Shown piece by piece: positions 38,701-53,752 of a stretch of 64,000 nucleotides of DNA. The position numbers were made by a program, and so were the translations under genes. Each line of letters opens with the position of its first letter. The stretch's first letter is position 1. Source of the stretch: Azadirachta indica (taxonomy: Eukaryota > Streptophyta > Magnoliopsida > Sapindales > Meliaceae); assembly GCA_022749755.1 (NCBI GenBank), contig CM040445.1, forward strand, positions 2,315,182 through 2,379,181, written 5' to 3'. The notes below the pieces were generated by a model. That model saw nothing but the letters and a program-made list of their open reading frames with translations. It searched no databases and was not told the DNA's origin.

Positions 38701-40466
38701 TTGTGCGTGTATTTCCTATGGTAGCCCTCAACGATACATCAACAAAATTGGCTGTTGGTGATGCAATTGGAGACATCAAGAATGCTTGCATTCGGGTATA
38801 CGACATGCAAAGGTATAAAAAAAATTCCTCCTCTACGTTTAGAATTGGGTTTGATGAACTGCTAATATGCATGACCAACTCCATCAACTTCTTACAATAA
38901 GTTTTACTACCTCCTACTTAGTTTTAGGACATGTACCAGGTGTATCTTTTTTACACTTTTCTCTGAATGCTAAATATATAATTGGGTTATTTTGATCATC
39001 TTCCTTTGTATCTTCCTTTTGGGACAACCCAAGGAGTAAATTATTGTTTGAACTCAGTTTGTCTTTGATATCCAATGTAGTGTGACAAAAATAAAGGTTT
39101 TGGATGCAAGTGGACCTCCTGGACTTCCAAGTCTGCTAGCAGGAGCATCAGACACAGTGGCAACCACTGCAATTTCAGCTCTGATTTTTTCCCCAGATGG
39201 AGAGGTACCTCTACTTCGTTTGAGGCCCCCTAAATGAACAGTTTTCTTGTGCCATGAAAGCTTTCTTCATGTCTGTGACATCTTTTTTTGTTTTTTGTTC
39301 TTAATTCTGGTTCAATTAGATATCTTTCTCTTTCACCTTGTCAATACTCTGAAATTCATACAATGTTGTCAATCAAATTAAAACTTGTGTGTGTCACCTC
39401 TTCATGAATAGCATGGGCAGTTTGTGGCCTTTATAATTATTCAGAAATATTGATTTGCAAGGGATGAACTTCCAGTGTGTGATGCACATTTTTCTCCTAC
39501 TAATGGCAGGGACTGGTTGCTTTTTCAGAGCTGGGTTTGATGATTAGATGGTGGTCTTTGGGATCTGTATGGTGGGAGAAACTGAGCCGGAATTTGGTTC
39601 CTGTTCAATGCACCAAACTGATATTTGTTCCTCCATGGGAAGGATTTTCACCTAAAACTGCTAGGTCTAGTGTAATTGCAAACATAATGGGACACGATAG
39701 AGAGGCCAATTCACAAGTAAGTTTGTTGACAATTTAATGATCTTCATAGACATCAATATTAACTACATGCTTTCTGGTCTAAGTTAATTGTCATGTATGG
39801 TTTAGAATTCAGCTCTACTTATATAGAACCATGGTGTATACATTCAAACTATTGATAATGATTGACATGATTACTAGTTTGACAAGCTGGATTTTTATTC
39901 AAAGGTTTGAACCTTCAAAAAGTAGGATTGTTGATAAATTTTCATGCAACCTGTTACAAACTCTTCAGATAATAAACTTTATTAAATATTAGTCTCTTGC
40001 TTTGGAAAGAAGATATGACCTTGAATTTTAGAGTACTTAAAAGTTAGAAAGCGAACTTGTGACATGCACTAGTATTGAAGAAGAGACTGTCTTGAGTTGC
40101 CTTTTGTTAAGTTGATTATTTTTGTCCCAAGCTGCTTATTTTTGTCCTGTGTTTTCCTTTTCCCCATACTTTCTATAGTGTCCTTCTTGTTTCAGTATTG
40201 GGAGCTCTATCATCCATGGTCGTTTCCCTTTTTTGAGGTTTCTGTTGGGAAGTAGCTCTAGATGCGCTGTGTTACATAATTATTATTCCATCAGAAGCAT
40301 AACCTTCTTCCTATGTTTGTAGGAAAATGCTAGGAGTTTGAGTTATGCAGACAGTTTGAAATTATTGATTCATAATCTTGACCTCTCTTACCGATTGGAA
40401 TGGGTTGGTAACAGTAAGGTATTACTTACGAGACATGGCGTTGAATTGGGCACTTTCCTGTTATGA
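32710..40466 (+). CDS. Large WD40-repeat protein, WDR7/rabconnectin-3 beta-like
   Basis: Nine exons join to about 1,497 residues: 32710-32871, 33572-36238, 36322-36425, 37200-37269, 37455-38267, 38610-38812, 39081-39204, 39510-39716 and 40323-40466. The single exon of 2,667 bases is unusually large. WD repeats are visible at both ends: LYTGGSDGSILWW near the N-terminus, then LCGHSAAITDLG, ALISACTDGVLCIW, and LISGSMDCTIRIWDL in the middle. The C-terminal part is helical, followed by a final WD block (SALIFSPDGEGLVAFSEL). This matches the WDR7 family, which in animals partners DMXL proteins to regulate V-ATPase and vesicle traffic. A single large transducin/WD40 homologue is typical of plants. 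The start at 32710 gives an in-frame first exon with GT donor. The plant function is inferred from family only. Confidence 0.9.
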
Positions 40467-43409
<2,943 letters not shown>

Positions 43410-44077
43410 TAAAATCAATGATAATGAAAGGGAAACTAAGAATATTAAGCTAATCTAAGAATAGTTAATTAATTTTAAATCATTAGAATGCAAGAAATGT
43501 AAGGCTAGTGGTTGAATCCTGGCTTATGTTTTTTAAAAGGAAATTGTTCTTGTTAATTTTACAGCTGATTAATGCTTAAGTTGGTTGTCTGCAGGTAAAT
43601 TTGATAGGAGGTTACTATGATGCTGGTGATAATTTCAAGTTCGTATGGCCGTGGCATTTACAGTCAGCTTGTTGAGTTGGGCTGCTATTGAGTATCGAAG
43701 AGAAATCTCTTCAGTCAATCAGCTTGGCTACCTAGGCAGTGCAATTCGATGGGGTACTGAATTCATTTTGCGAGCTCACACTTCGGCCACCACTCTGTAC
43801 ACTCAGGTCCTATATCTTTCTTTTGCATAATTGCAGAAGGATTAAATTAATAACTAAAAGTCGAAGTGTCGTGAAAACGCCACATGAGAAAACCTGAAAA
43901 TCTTATCGTCAAGATATATCAGGTTTACAAGGAGTGATCAATTTGAGATTTTTTTACTTTAATATATTGGTGGGAGATGGAAATGGTGATCATCAATGTT
44001 GGGAGCGGCCGGAAGACATGTATACTCCTTGAACGCTATACAAGATAACATCCGATTCACCAGGCACTGAAGCAGCA

Positions 44078-44844
44078 TGTCACGTGCCGCCAATCCATAA
44101 GTGAAACCACTGAAAGCACAAGAGCACGAGAGTGCGCTCCTTGTAGAACAAGCGTGCTCAAGTTCCGAACTCGCTTATCCTCTCGATGGAGAGTGTATAC
44201 TTGTGGATAAACAGTATCTTGGTGAACAGTATCCCGCGAACGAAAAGGGGATTTCGAGAGGCGTTTAAGGGTAAGCGGAGCAGGACGGGAGCGTGCTCGA
44301 CTTCCTACCATGGCGACCGAGGCTAAGCACGTCAGCGACCCTTGGAAGCAACCACCTTAAGCATCATTTAGGCTGGGCAACTAAGTACAAGAAAGGAGCA
44401 AGCTAGACATCATATGAGATGGTTTAGTAACTAAGCTTGGCTTCCTAAGAATTGTAATCCAATAGGCCCAAATTAAAGATAGTAGTGATTGGTAGGATAT
44501 TTGTTTATTTTCATGTAAATTATGTAAATGCATTTATCTTGGCCATTGATAGTGCTTGTGTAAATTGAATCATGGCCATCCATTTGTAAATATATATTGT
44601 ATAGTGTTGTGTAATAAAAAAAAGAGGACGCATTTTCTCTTTCATTTTCTCTCTCACGTTGCTTCTTCTTCTTCTCCATTTTTGCTCCCAATTTCAGTAC
44701 CAAATTAACATCTCACAGCCACTTCTTGCACCCATCTAAACACAAATTGATCTTAGGTAAATTAAGGCTTACTTGGGCAGTGCACAGAAGCTTATCTAAG
44801 TGTCACACGTAGCTGGAATTCCGCTTCAATTCCAGCACGTGACA
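44078..44844 (+). repeat. 5' LTR
   Basis: The 767-bp repeat begins TGTCACGTGCC and ends CAGCACGTGACA. It pairs with 46997-47764. A TATA-like stretch (AATATATATTGTATAG) about 250 bases before its end is a candidate promoter, followed by a pyrimidine-rich leader (TTGCTTCTTCTTCTTCTCC). Confidence 0.93.
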
Positions 44845-44847
44845 ATG

Positions 44848-44860
44848 TAGTATCAAAGCA
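44848..44860 (+). other. Primer-binding site of the LTR element
   Basis: TAGTATCAAAGCA lies 3 bases after the 5' LTR. It matches the common initiator-Met tRNA site TGGTATCAGAGC with two substitutions. Confidence 0.7.
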
Positions 44861-45097
44861 AATTTGTGTGTGGTAAGCATTTCTGCAACTTATTCCCACT
44901 GATTTTGGAAGATTACACTAGTTAGAAACCCTAGGTTGTGGAAATTTTGGCTGTTGTGTTGTGGCTGGAATTTCTGGGTTTGTACACTTTGGTTGTTGCT
45001 GTGATTGTGGAATTTTCTGGATTGTGGTTTGTTGGTTATTGGTTAAATCATTGCAAAATTTGTGTTGTGTTGGGAAGTTTGGTTGTAAAGATAAATC

Positions 45098-46297
45098 ATG
45101 GCGGCCAAGGATGTAGAAGCTAATGGTATTGCGAAAGTTGTGTAGGAAGAATGTGGGCGTGTTCAAGGCTCAGGAAGAAGGGAAAAGAAGAGAGCTATGT
45201 TCAAGGAGATGGTAAGCTCATTTGATGCTAGATTGGCAAGGGTTAAGCTTTCTTTGGGTGACATCCATTAGCGTTTATATACGCTGGATGATAGAACAGT
45301 CAGCGTGAGGCAGAAATTGAAGCTGCCAGTGTCAAAAGTTGACTCTAACATATTTTCGACATATTTGCGGATTTCATGAGGTTGGCCATGGAAGAATTTT
45401 GGGAGAGAGTGAATGTTGAATTGGGTTCTATCAAGGCATAATTGGTGGAGGTTAGGCAAGACCTCACATTATGTAAAATCGCCATTGCTTTGGGTGTAAG
45501 TATCAGCAGTGTACCAAGAATTAAATTTTTGGATCCGCCAAAGTTTAAAGGCAAGCGGGATGCCAAGGAAATTGACACATTCCTATGGATGATGAAGCAT
45601 TACTTCGACGCCATTCAAATGCACGAAGATGGTCTCCGAATCAGTACCGCTACTCTCTATTTTGGTGGTGATGTAGCGTTATGGTGGAGACGCCGATATA
45701 CGGAGATGGAGAGGGGTTTGTGCCAGATAGATACTTAGAGTTTTTTAAGGGTGAGTTGAAGAGATAATTCTACCCGGAAAATACAAGGAGGTTGCGATAA
45801 AAAAGCTTCGAGGATTTAAGCAGTAGGGGTTGATAGCGGAGTATGTGCGGGAATACAATTCGCTCATGCTCGAGATCACTGAAATGCCAGAGAAGAGCCA
45901 GTTGCTGTTTTTCATGGATGGGTTACAACTATGGGCAGAGTAAGAGTTGCAAAGAAGAAATGTCCAAAACTTTGCCTCGACAATAGTAGTGGCGGAGTCC
46001 TTGATTGAGTATTGCCGAGAGTTTTCGAAACGTGACTGAAACTGAAGCCCAACTAAAAATGGTCATGACAAAGGTGGGGGAATAAAGCCTCACAAGTCGG
46101 TACCCCAGTATGAGATGGGGCGGCTACTGAAAGTTCTTGAACAGCGAGATGGCAGTAAGGGGCAGTTCGATAAGCAAAGCGAGCAGAAGCAATGGACGTG
46201 CTACTTGTGTGGCGGAAATCATCACACCAAAGAGTACCTGCAACGGAACCGCCTCAATGCCTTGCTGAGTTCATTTAACTCGGATAAGAATGCTTAG
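45098..46297 (+). pseudogene. Retrotransposon gag remnant with zinc knuckle
   Basis: A gag-like protein starts near 45098 (MAAKDVEANG) but is interrupted by several stops and frameshifts. The best-preserved part, at about 45514-45738, is the retrotrans-gag core (PPKFKGKRDAKEIDTFLWMM through GGDVALWWRRRY). A zinc knuckle at 46199-46237 reads C-x2-C-x3-H-x4-Y, so the final Cys has been replaced by Tyr. It once packaged element RNA; it cannot do so now. Confidence 0.8.
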
Positions 46298-46306
46298 GTT
46301 AGAGCG

Positions 46307-46740
46307 TTGCGCATCCTCAACGCAATGAAGGCCAAAAGGGCGTATGAGGGAGAGATGTCTTGGGCCAATTTAACGGAGAAGCCGAAGCTCAGGAAAACAT
46401 TGAAGTATGTTGATGTTAGCATCAAAGAGTCAAACTTCAAAGCTTTTCTAGACAGCGGCACTAACCATTGCTTGGTTACGGAAAAGTTGGCAAAGCAGTT
46501 GGGTTTGGCACTGAGTGAGTAGCCATGGTTGATCAAGGTAGTGGATCAGCTTTGTCGGCAAATTTGCGGAGTTACTCGGAGTGTCCCGATCAGAGTAGGA
46601 AAATAGGAAAGCAGAATCGACTTCACCATGGTACCGATTAGCGACTTCTAGCTTGTGTTGGGCGACGAGTTTATCGACAGGTTGTTGCCCTTCACGTTCA
46701 CTGAGGATGGGTGTATGGAGTTTACAGATACCGGGAAGTG
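46307..46740 (+). pseudogene. Retropepsin-like aspartic protease remnant
   Basis: The frame includes KAFLDSGTNHCLVTEKLAKQ, the DSG-type active-site loop of Gypsy-class aspartic proteases, followed after a stop by VLGDEFIDRLLPF-like sequence typical of the next strand. Several TAG stops interrupt it. No polymerase follows; the 3' LTR begins at 46997. Confidence 0.7.
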
Positions 46741-46984
46741 ACACAAGGTGCTGATCGAAAGAGTTCGAATTAGTGGCAGTGTGTTTTTAGCTTTCTAGGT
46801 TATGTGCGATGCGGAGACTTGCTTAATGGGGATGAAGCAAGATGGTACTCCCTCATCAAGCACCCATGAGCATAATCCAAATGCAGCGTGTTCAGTTCCT
46901 ACCTCTTCGTATATGAGAAAGTGGAACGCAGCGGTGCAAGCTCAAGTCCTCAACAGTAAACTTGACGAGGGTGTCAAGCATTTC

Positions 46985-46996
46985 GGTGGGGAAGAG
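46985..46996 (+). other. Polypurine tract of the LTR element
   Basis: GGTGGGGAAGAG directly precedes the 3' LTR, where plus-strand DNA synthesis is primed in LTR retrotransposons. Confidence 0.65.
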
Positions 46997-47764
46997 TGTC
47001 ATGTGCCACCAATCCGTAAGCGAAATTGTCGAAAGCACAAGAGCACGAGAGCGCGCTCCTTGCAGAACAAGTACGCTTAAGTTTCAAACTCGTCTACCCT
47101 CTCGACGGAGAGCGTACACTCGCGGATGAACAGTATCCTGGTGAACAGTAGCCCGCGAGCAGAAAGAGGATTTTGAGAGGTGTTTGAGGGTGAATGGAGC
47201 AGGACGGGAGCGTGCCCGACTTCTTACCATGGCGACCGAGGCTAAGCAAGTTAGCGACCCTTAAAAGCAACCACCTTAAGCATCATTCGGACTGGGCAAC
47301 CAAGCATAAGAAAGGAGCAAGTTGGACAGCACATGGGATAGTTTAGTAACTAAGCTTAGTTTCCTTAAAATTGTGATCCAATAGGCCCAAATTAGAGATA
47401 GTGGTGGTAGGTAGGATATTTGTTTATTTTCATGTAAATTATGTAAATGCATTTATCTTGACCATTGATAGTGCTATGTAAATTGAATCATGGACCATCC
47501 ATTTGTAAATATATATTATATAGTGTTGCGTAATGAAAAAAAGAGGACCCATTTTCTCTTCCACTTTGTCTCTCACGTTGCTTCTTCTTCTTCTCCATTT
47601 TTGCTCCCAATTTGAGCACTAAATTAACATCTCACGGCCACTTTTTACACCCACCTAAACATAAATTGATTTTAAATAAATTAAGGCTTACTTGGACAGT
47701 GCATAAAAGCTTGTTTAAGTGCTGCACGTAGCCGGAATTCCGCTTCAATTTCCAGCACGTGACA
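46997..47764 (+). repeat. 3' LTR
   Basis: This is the 768-bp partner of the 5' LTR, beginning TGTCATGTGCC and ending CAGCACGTGACA. The differences are scattered and mostly C/T and G/A, as expected of old, methylated copies. The host GH9 exon resumes right after the AGCA duplication. Confidence 0.93.
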
Positions 47765-47924
47765 AGCAACCGAAGTCGTTGTTGCTTCAATTATCTTCAA
47801 AGAATCTGATTTCAACTACTCTTCAACGCTTTTAAGCAAAATCAGTAAGAGTGCATTTTCTAATCAATTTAATTACATCTGCCTACATGGCAAAATATAA
47901 TATGTATGCCTTTCTCCTAATTGA

Positions 47925-47946
47925 ATATATATATATATATATATAT
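47925..47946. repeat. (AT)n microsatellite in a GH9 pseudogene intron
   Basis: A run of about eleven AT units lies just upstream of the acceptor of the exon at 47954. Confidence 0.8.
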
Positions 47947-49222
47947 GTTTAAGTACAGTTGTTTGAATTTGCGGACAAATATAGGGGATCTTTCCAGGTT
48001 TCTGGCCCTTTCTACTGCTCTTATTCTGGCTATCAGGTAAAATATATATTTATTTACATGTTGAAATTTGTTTTTACATTTGATCAATTCGACCTAGTTT
48101 CTTCTTCACTACGAGCTTACTGCTTCTGAATTCTAAAAAAGGATGAATTGTTGTGGGCTGCGGCTTGGCTATACAAAGCAAGTGGGGATATCAAATACCT
48201 GAACTATGTCTTGAGCAACCAAGGATGGAGTCGGGCAGTGTCGGAGTTCAGTTGGGACAACAAATTTGCCGGAGCTCAGATGTTGCTGCCAAAAGTAAAG
48301 TTATCAGCTACGATACAACATTGTACTTGTTCGGATAATTGGATAAGGAAGTAACAGTTTTTTTTCTTGGTTTCAGGAATTTTATAGAGGGAAGAAGAAT
48401 TTGTCTAAGTTTAAGTCAGACATTGAATCGGTTATATGTGCATTGATGCCAGGAAGTAGTTCTGTACAGATTAAAACAACTCCCGGTACATATCTCTCGC
48501 GCACATATACCATCAAAGTTTCTAATAAAAGATATTAGCATTTTACTAGACAGGAATTTCTGGGGTTTTTTTTTTTTTTTTTTGGTAGGTGGGCTTCTGT
48601 ATATCAGAGATAATAGTAATTTACAGTATGTTACAACGTCCTCCATGGTGCTATTTCTCTTCTCCAAAACCTTGAATACCGCTCATATTAATGGAGTCCA
48701 ATGCGGCTCAGTGCATTTCTCAGCCTCGCAAATCAGTGCCTTCACAAAATCACAGGTAAATCTCACTTAGTCTCCAAGCACGTTAAGAATTCTGCAACAT
48801 TTACATATATCTTTACACTAATTTACTTTCAGGTGGACTACATACTAGGAAACAACCCCATGAAGATGTCCTATATGACAGGTTTCGGCAGCAAATTTCC
48901 CATGCAGATGCATCACAGAGGTGCATCAATTCCCTCAATCCGAACTCTCCCAGCCAAAGTTGGCTGCAACGATGGCCACTCAAAGTATTATTATTCTAGC
49001 AAACCAAATCCAAATACCCATGTGGGGGCAATTGTTGGGGGTCCTGATTCAAATGATCAGTTCAAAGATTTGAGATCAGATTACTCTCATGCTGAACCTA
49101 CCACTTACATGAATGCTGATTTTTTTGTTGGTTCTCTGGCTGCTTTGCTTGCTCAAACCAAACAAGAATTTTTGCCTTTCTTTCAGACTATTAGGCCCAT
49201 TAATATGGTTAGCTACATTTAA

Positions 49223-50426
49223 GTGATTAATGTGTAATTAGCGTATTAATCAAGGTCTTAGCAAATCTCTAGTGAACAGTTTTGTGTGGAGAAATAAAAT
49301 TTTGTATTAAGTAAGCGAAAACAATGAAATAAATGAATTTATGATAACTTCGAATCCCACTCTATTTTGAGAGTAGAAAATGTCTTTTTTTAAATGGGAA
49401 TTTGTAAATTCTAGTATAAAGAGTATATATGTGAAAAAAGATTTACATAGTCCGCTATCATATCAATAATAAATAAAAATAATTTATAAAAAAAAATATT
49501 GATTTATGAAAAAATTCTTTTTGATATAAATTTCAAATAACTAAAAATTATTAAAATAAACCATACTAAATTTTTGTTTTACATTAGTAAAATAATACTA
49601 ACTAAAATAAATAAACAAAAAGCCAATTAATTCAATAAAAAATAAAAATCTCGAAAATTTATTAAACAAAAAATTAAAAATCAAATCAAATGAAACTAAT
49701 GAAATGAAGTGGCTGGCTGAAGATATGGTTGCGGACTTGCCGAAGATCGAAACGGAAGAGTATGTACTTTTCAAGTACAGGAATGACTACCTCGTTTGTG
49801 ATCTTGTTATTTGGCGACGGGACAGAAATGAAATGTGATGATGTATTGGTTAGCCCATTTTCTCACGTACAAAACCGCATGGAATCTTATCTCTCTGTTA
49901 TTGGGTGTACGACTTTAAAGTACAAATAACTTTTAATTTTTTTAATACGCAGTTACTTTAAAACTTGCAAGAAATATACATGGAGCTAGCTGACCACATA
50001 AGTACACCGTGTTAGGTCCATAATTAAAGTTTATCTTCTTTACATAATCAAATATAATTTAATTAAATACCTGTCGGTTTTGCTTACAGTTAGTGGCACG
50101 GCTGGTCGGCGACAAATTGGTGTCACACTTGCACATTAAAAAATTGCTGAAAATCCAAGTTGATAATTCAAAGAAATAAACAAGTTAAAATCTAAGGAAA
50201 TTATCAGGAAAAATGCCATTAACTACAAAACCACTTCTGTCAGCATTTGAAATCCTGGTAAACTTAACCGACTTTCTTGACATTTGATATTAAGTATTAA
50301 TTGCTTAGCTTACACAGGAATCACTTCTGCGAAATTGGAATTATGTATGTACATACAATTAAAACTGTTAAACTGGAATTGGGGATTATTTTAAGCATTG
50401 GGAAATTTTCAATTTGATTATTAATA
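49223..50426. other. Spacer between GH9 pseudogene and WRKY gene
   Basis: A/T-rich and without a supported gene. An open frame at 49729-49929 is short and has no recognisable domain. The right end is presumably the WRKY 3' UTR. Confidence 0.65.
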
Positions 50427-51599
50427 TTACAAGCCATGTGTAGTTATGGCTGCAGACTCATCAATGAACCAAGTTTTATCATCAGAAATGTCTTCTGTAA
50501 ATTGATCAAATAAGAGATCTTCCAAATCCTGCAAGCTTGAAAACAATTCATCACTTAAATTGGGCATGACTTCTTCTCCACCGTCTTCAAACACGTTTCC
50601 CTCCTCTTCTTTTTTTATGTTTTCGTGCACTAATTCATCTTCAACAGATCTTGCCAAAGGGGGGGTAATTGGAGAAAGAACTGTTTGCACCCGACCTCCT
50701 GGTTGGCTTGTGACAGCAGGAACTGTACTCCGCGTTAAGGCCTTGTTACGGGTGCTTCCGGCGAGGGAGCTTCGCCGTGTTGGGTGAGTGTGGTTGTGCT
50801 CGGCACTGTAGGTTATGATAAATTGTCCAGGATCCGTACTGCTTCGTTCTACTTGTTTCCTTGCCAAACATCCTTTTGAACTGCTGCACCTGTAATAGCT
50901 CCTGCATTCATGTTTTCAAGCAAAACAAAACTAAAAAGTTAATGGTACGGAGAGATTAAGATCAGTATGTCGTTTCACATATGTCTTTCAAGCAAATTTA
51001 TCTATAAAAACAGCAAATATTGCTTAATTTACCTTGGATATGGTGATCCCTTGATCGGTTTCTGCCCATATTTACGCCAAGCCCACATATCGCAAGAAAG
51101 AGCATCTGCTGTTACTTGCTGCACCACTCTTTTTTGTGGATTCTTCCTGCTGAAAAACAAAAACACGTAAAATAAAAATACTTTCAAATTAATATCCGAC
51201 TCAACGCAAACTTAATATGGAAGCCCGGGCATAAACATAAACAAGAATGCAGAAAGTTACTAACCCTTTCTTTGGTTGCGCTGCCTCATCAGTATTAATA
51301 GTACCATTAGCAGAAATAGAAATAGGCTGCGGCTTTCGCATCTTCTTTGGCTTTTTAACTTCTGAAGGAACAGACATGGAAGTAGTACTAGTGATAATGG
51401 TTTGCGGATAGAAGGGCTTGTAAAGTTGCTCTAGTTCATCTAAAATTGTTGTGGATTCACAGATATCAGGAAATTTGAAAAATACATCTTGTTGAAGACT
51501 CGAAGGATGAAAACAAGATTGTGGGTGTGGGATGTCCATAACTGAGGTGGAAATCTCACTGCTGCAACCTCTCACTATTGCTTGCAAATCCCAGTCCAT
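50427..51599 (-). CDS. WRKY22: WRKY transcription factor, group IIe (WRKY22/WRKY29 type)
   Basis: Three exons (51265-51599, 51033-51149, 50427-50901) join to 308 residues. The domain carries WRKYGQK at 136-142 and a C2H2 zinc finger C156-x5-C162-x23-H186-x-H188 (YRCSSSKGC and AEHNHTHP), the group IIe spacing. The intron splits the domain after PYPR, the usual position for this group. The N-terminus [12 protein letters not shown] is the signature start of WRKY22/27/29 proteins. A basic patch ([11 protein letters not shown]) precedes the domain, and the C-terminus is acidic ([18 protein letters not shown]), a likely activation region. These factors act downstream of MAP kinase cascades in pattern-triggered immunity and bind W-boxes; several W-boxes lie upstream, suggesting auto- or cross-regulation. 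The paralogue number is the less certain part. Confidence 0.93.
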
Positions 51600-51840
51600 G
51601 CGAACAAAATCACTAATCAAAAGTTAGAACGAACAATTCTCTGCAGAGATATATATAAGAAGAGAATTAGAAAAATTGTCAGAGAATGTAAACAGATATG
51701 GGACGAATATTCAAGGCAAGGTTTAATTTGTTTGTATATATATTGGAAGAGAACAATATATGAATTCCATTATTGTAGAGCTGCAGCTTTAATTGAAATC
51801 TAATTCTTTTTCTTAAACCAGGTTTCTATCTCCCATTTAG

Positions 51841-51858
51841 TTGACTTTTGAAAGTCAA
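51841..51858. promoter_or_regulatory. Inverted pair of W-boxes upstream of the WRKY gene
   Basis: TTGACT (51841-51846) and AGTCAA (51853-51858) form a palindrome with a 6-base spacer, about 240-260 bases upstream of the WRKY start codon. TTGAC(C/T) is the binding core of WRKY proteins. Clustered W-boxes in WRKY promoters are commonly linked to feedback control. Confidence 0.5.
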
Positions 51859-52403
51859 CCGTACGAAACTTGGAAATTTTCCCGGATACAATTTCTCCCC
51901 TCAATAAAATCTTTCATCCGTGTGGACTAAATATGACATGATAATTAGTCTTTTTCTTTCTTTATTTTCCCAGAAAACACAGAATATGATATGATGATTA
52001 GTGTTTTTCTTCCTTTCTCTTTTTCTAGGAAAATACAAAATATTATATGATTCTTATGCAGCTTATAGTTAAACTATTTAATGAATATATATAAGAGGGT
52101 TAAAATGAGTTGTTAACAGTTATGGTAGTGACATGCATATGTGTTGTTGATTTGGATAATGCGCAAGAGTAGTGCCACACAGCCACTATTTGGTCCCCTG
52201 AGCTGTGTGTCCCTGCACCTAAAACTATAAAGAATATGTATAGCATAGGATTGCTTCAGGCTTTAGGCTTTTCAGTAACCAAATCTTTATACATGCCCTG
52301 CAATTCTCACTTCTTCTCCTCAATTATTTGGCTTTTTTGAAATCTTTTTCTTTTCTAATAATATTAATCGTCTTAGAAACCGTGTGATGACTGACAAATT
52401 CAA

Positions 52404-52439
52404 AGTCAAAAATAAAATAAAAACAATAAACAAAGTCAA
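52404..52439 (-). promoter_or_regulatory. Two further W-box cores
   Basis: AGTCAA occurs at 52404-52409 and 52434-52439, both within CAAAGTCAAA, giving TTTGACTTTG on the WRKY strand. They lie about 0.8 kb upstream of the WRKY start. The motif is short and could occur by chance in A/T-rich DNA; the identical context 30 bases apart makes them worth noting. Confidence 0.3.
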
Positions 52440-53752
52440 ATTGCTCCTTGCAAGTTGCAACCGTGCCCCCATTGAGCTCCCCTTGTAGAAAGAGTTGTAT
52501 AGTACGCTAGATCGACAAAATGTAGGATATTTTTATTGTAATGCAATTATTTTAATAATATTAATTTTATGACGGATATTTTTTTTTATTATATGCATCG
52601 ACTTATTTGATAATTTTTATTAATGTATATGATAAAACTTTATTAATTTATTTTATAAAACTGTGGTAAAGAACAGTATTCTAAAGTGTATATTTGGTTG
52701 GTTGAGCGACCATAAGAAAAGCAGCAAGTTGTTTTTCCTTTTCATTATATTGCTTCATTTGAAGTTCCTGCATAAGTATTACAATAATAATAAATCTATA
52801 ATTTGTATCATCATCAAAATTTAAAGGCAATCTATTATTATATAAAATAATTGAATTGAATACCATTACAGTTATACCCAAAATTATAAATTAACTGTAT
52901 GTACAACAGATAAATCGTTAGAGAATATTTTTATCAACAGTACAACAACAAATTAGATTAGAGATCCATCGATTAGCTATCGCTATGTACTTAGATTACT
53001 TTTCATGGCCATATTTCGGACTCTTCTGAATGACACAATTTAAAATTTTTCAGATCTGAATCTTAAAGAGACTTTAGAACATTATACCATAGCAAGTTGT
53101 TTGAAGAAAGAAACGTGAAAAGCAGGAAATGGGGTTGTGGAATGATGGAGTTTCTTGGACCATGAAAGGCTGAAGCGACTGTTATGATTCCATAGGGATA
53201 CGTAGTTTTGTGTCTTTTGCGTTAGTTTAGAGTACTAGTAGAATAGGCCGCAACAGCTAGCTAAGGAGGGTTTGACAATATCGAAAGCTCTTGAATTTGG
53301 TTTGGGGGATTGTACCAATTGCGGTACCATGCCGAATTTAATATACAGACAACTAGTTAATGAGAACCAATTGAGGAGGAATAATGGAATGCAACAAACC
53401 GACTTCTCGAAGTCCAAGTTGATTCCGTCATTCAGAATTGACGGTCTCTTTCTCCTCATCAATTATTATTATTATTATTATATTTAGTTCATTAAAGCTC
53501 GATAATATGTTTTTAAGAAAAAATTGTTAATATTTTCTTTAAACTAAAATCTCTGGATTGGGGCCAGAACTGAGAGTTAGGCCCAATTCAACTCTTAAAA
53601 CCAAGCATAAAATTCTTAAATGCAAGTCTGGGAAAATTCGCAATAACACGACGTCGTTCCATGTACAGGAAGAAAATGTATTACCCAGAAAAAGACAGTC
53701 AGCTTTGATATTCAAATGCAGAGACACCCTGGCGCCAATACCTCGGCAATAA

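Larger units (their letters stand above)
44074..47768 (+). mobile_element. LTR retrotransposon with gag and protease only, inserted in a GH9 exon
   Basis: The element is 44078-47764 (3,687 bp). Two LTRs of about 767 bp start TGTCA and end TGACA, with the inverted ends TGTCACGTG/CACGTGACA. AGCA flanks both sides (44074-44077 and 47765-47768), so the target duplication is at least 4 bp. A primer-binding site (TAGTATCAAAGCA) follows the 5' LTR, and a purine tract (GGTGGGGAAGAG) precedes the 3' LTR. The 2.15 kb interior carries a broken gag with zinc knuckle and an aspartic-protease-like segment; no reverse transcriptase, RNase H or integrase sequence is present. This fits a non-autonomous Gypsy-type (TR-GAG-like) element that borrows enzymes from a relative. 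By eye the two LTRs differ at roughly one base in ten, mostly transitions. Confidence 0.92.
51600..53752. other. Divergent spacer between WRKY and SPO11-2
   Basis: About 2.15 kb of A/T-rich promoter and spacer DNA. It holds several W-box cores on the WRKY side. Open frames at 52681-52881 and 53272-53487 are short and unrecognised. No repeat with clear ends was found. Confidence 0.65.

Noticed and set aside
46802..47080. Open frame overlapping the start of the 3' LTR as a separate gene
   Set aside because: It crosses from the retroelement interior into the LTR and has no known domain; it is part of the element.
49729..49929. Short open frame near a CACGT-containing stretch
   Set aside because: 66 codons with no domain; no promoter or exon structure supports it.
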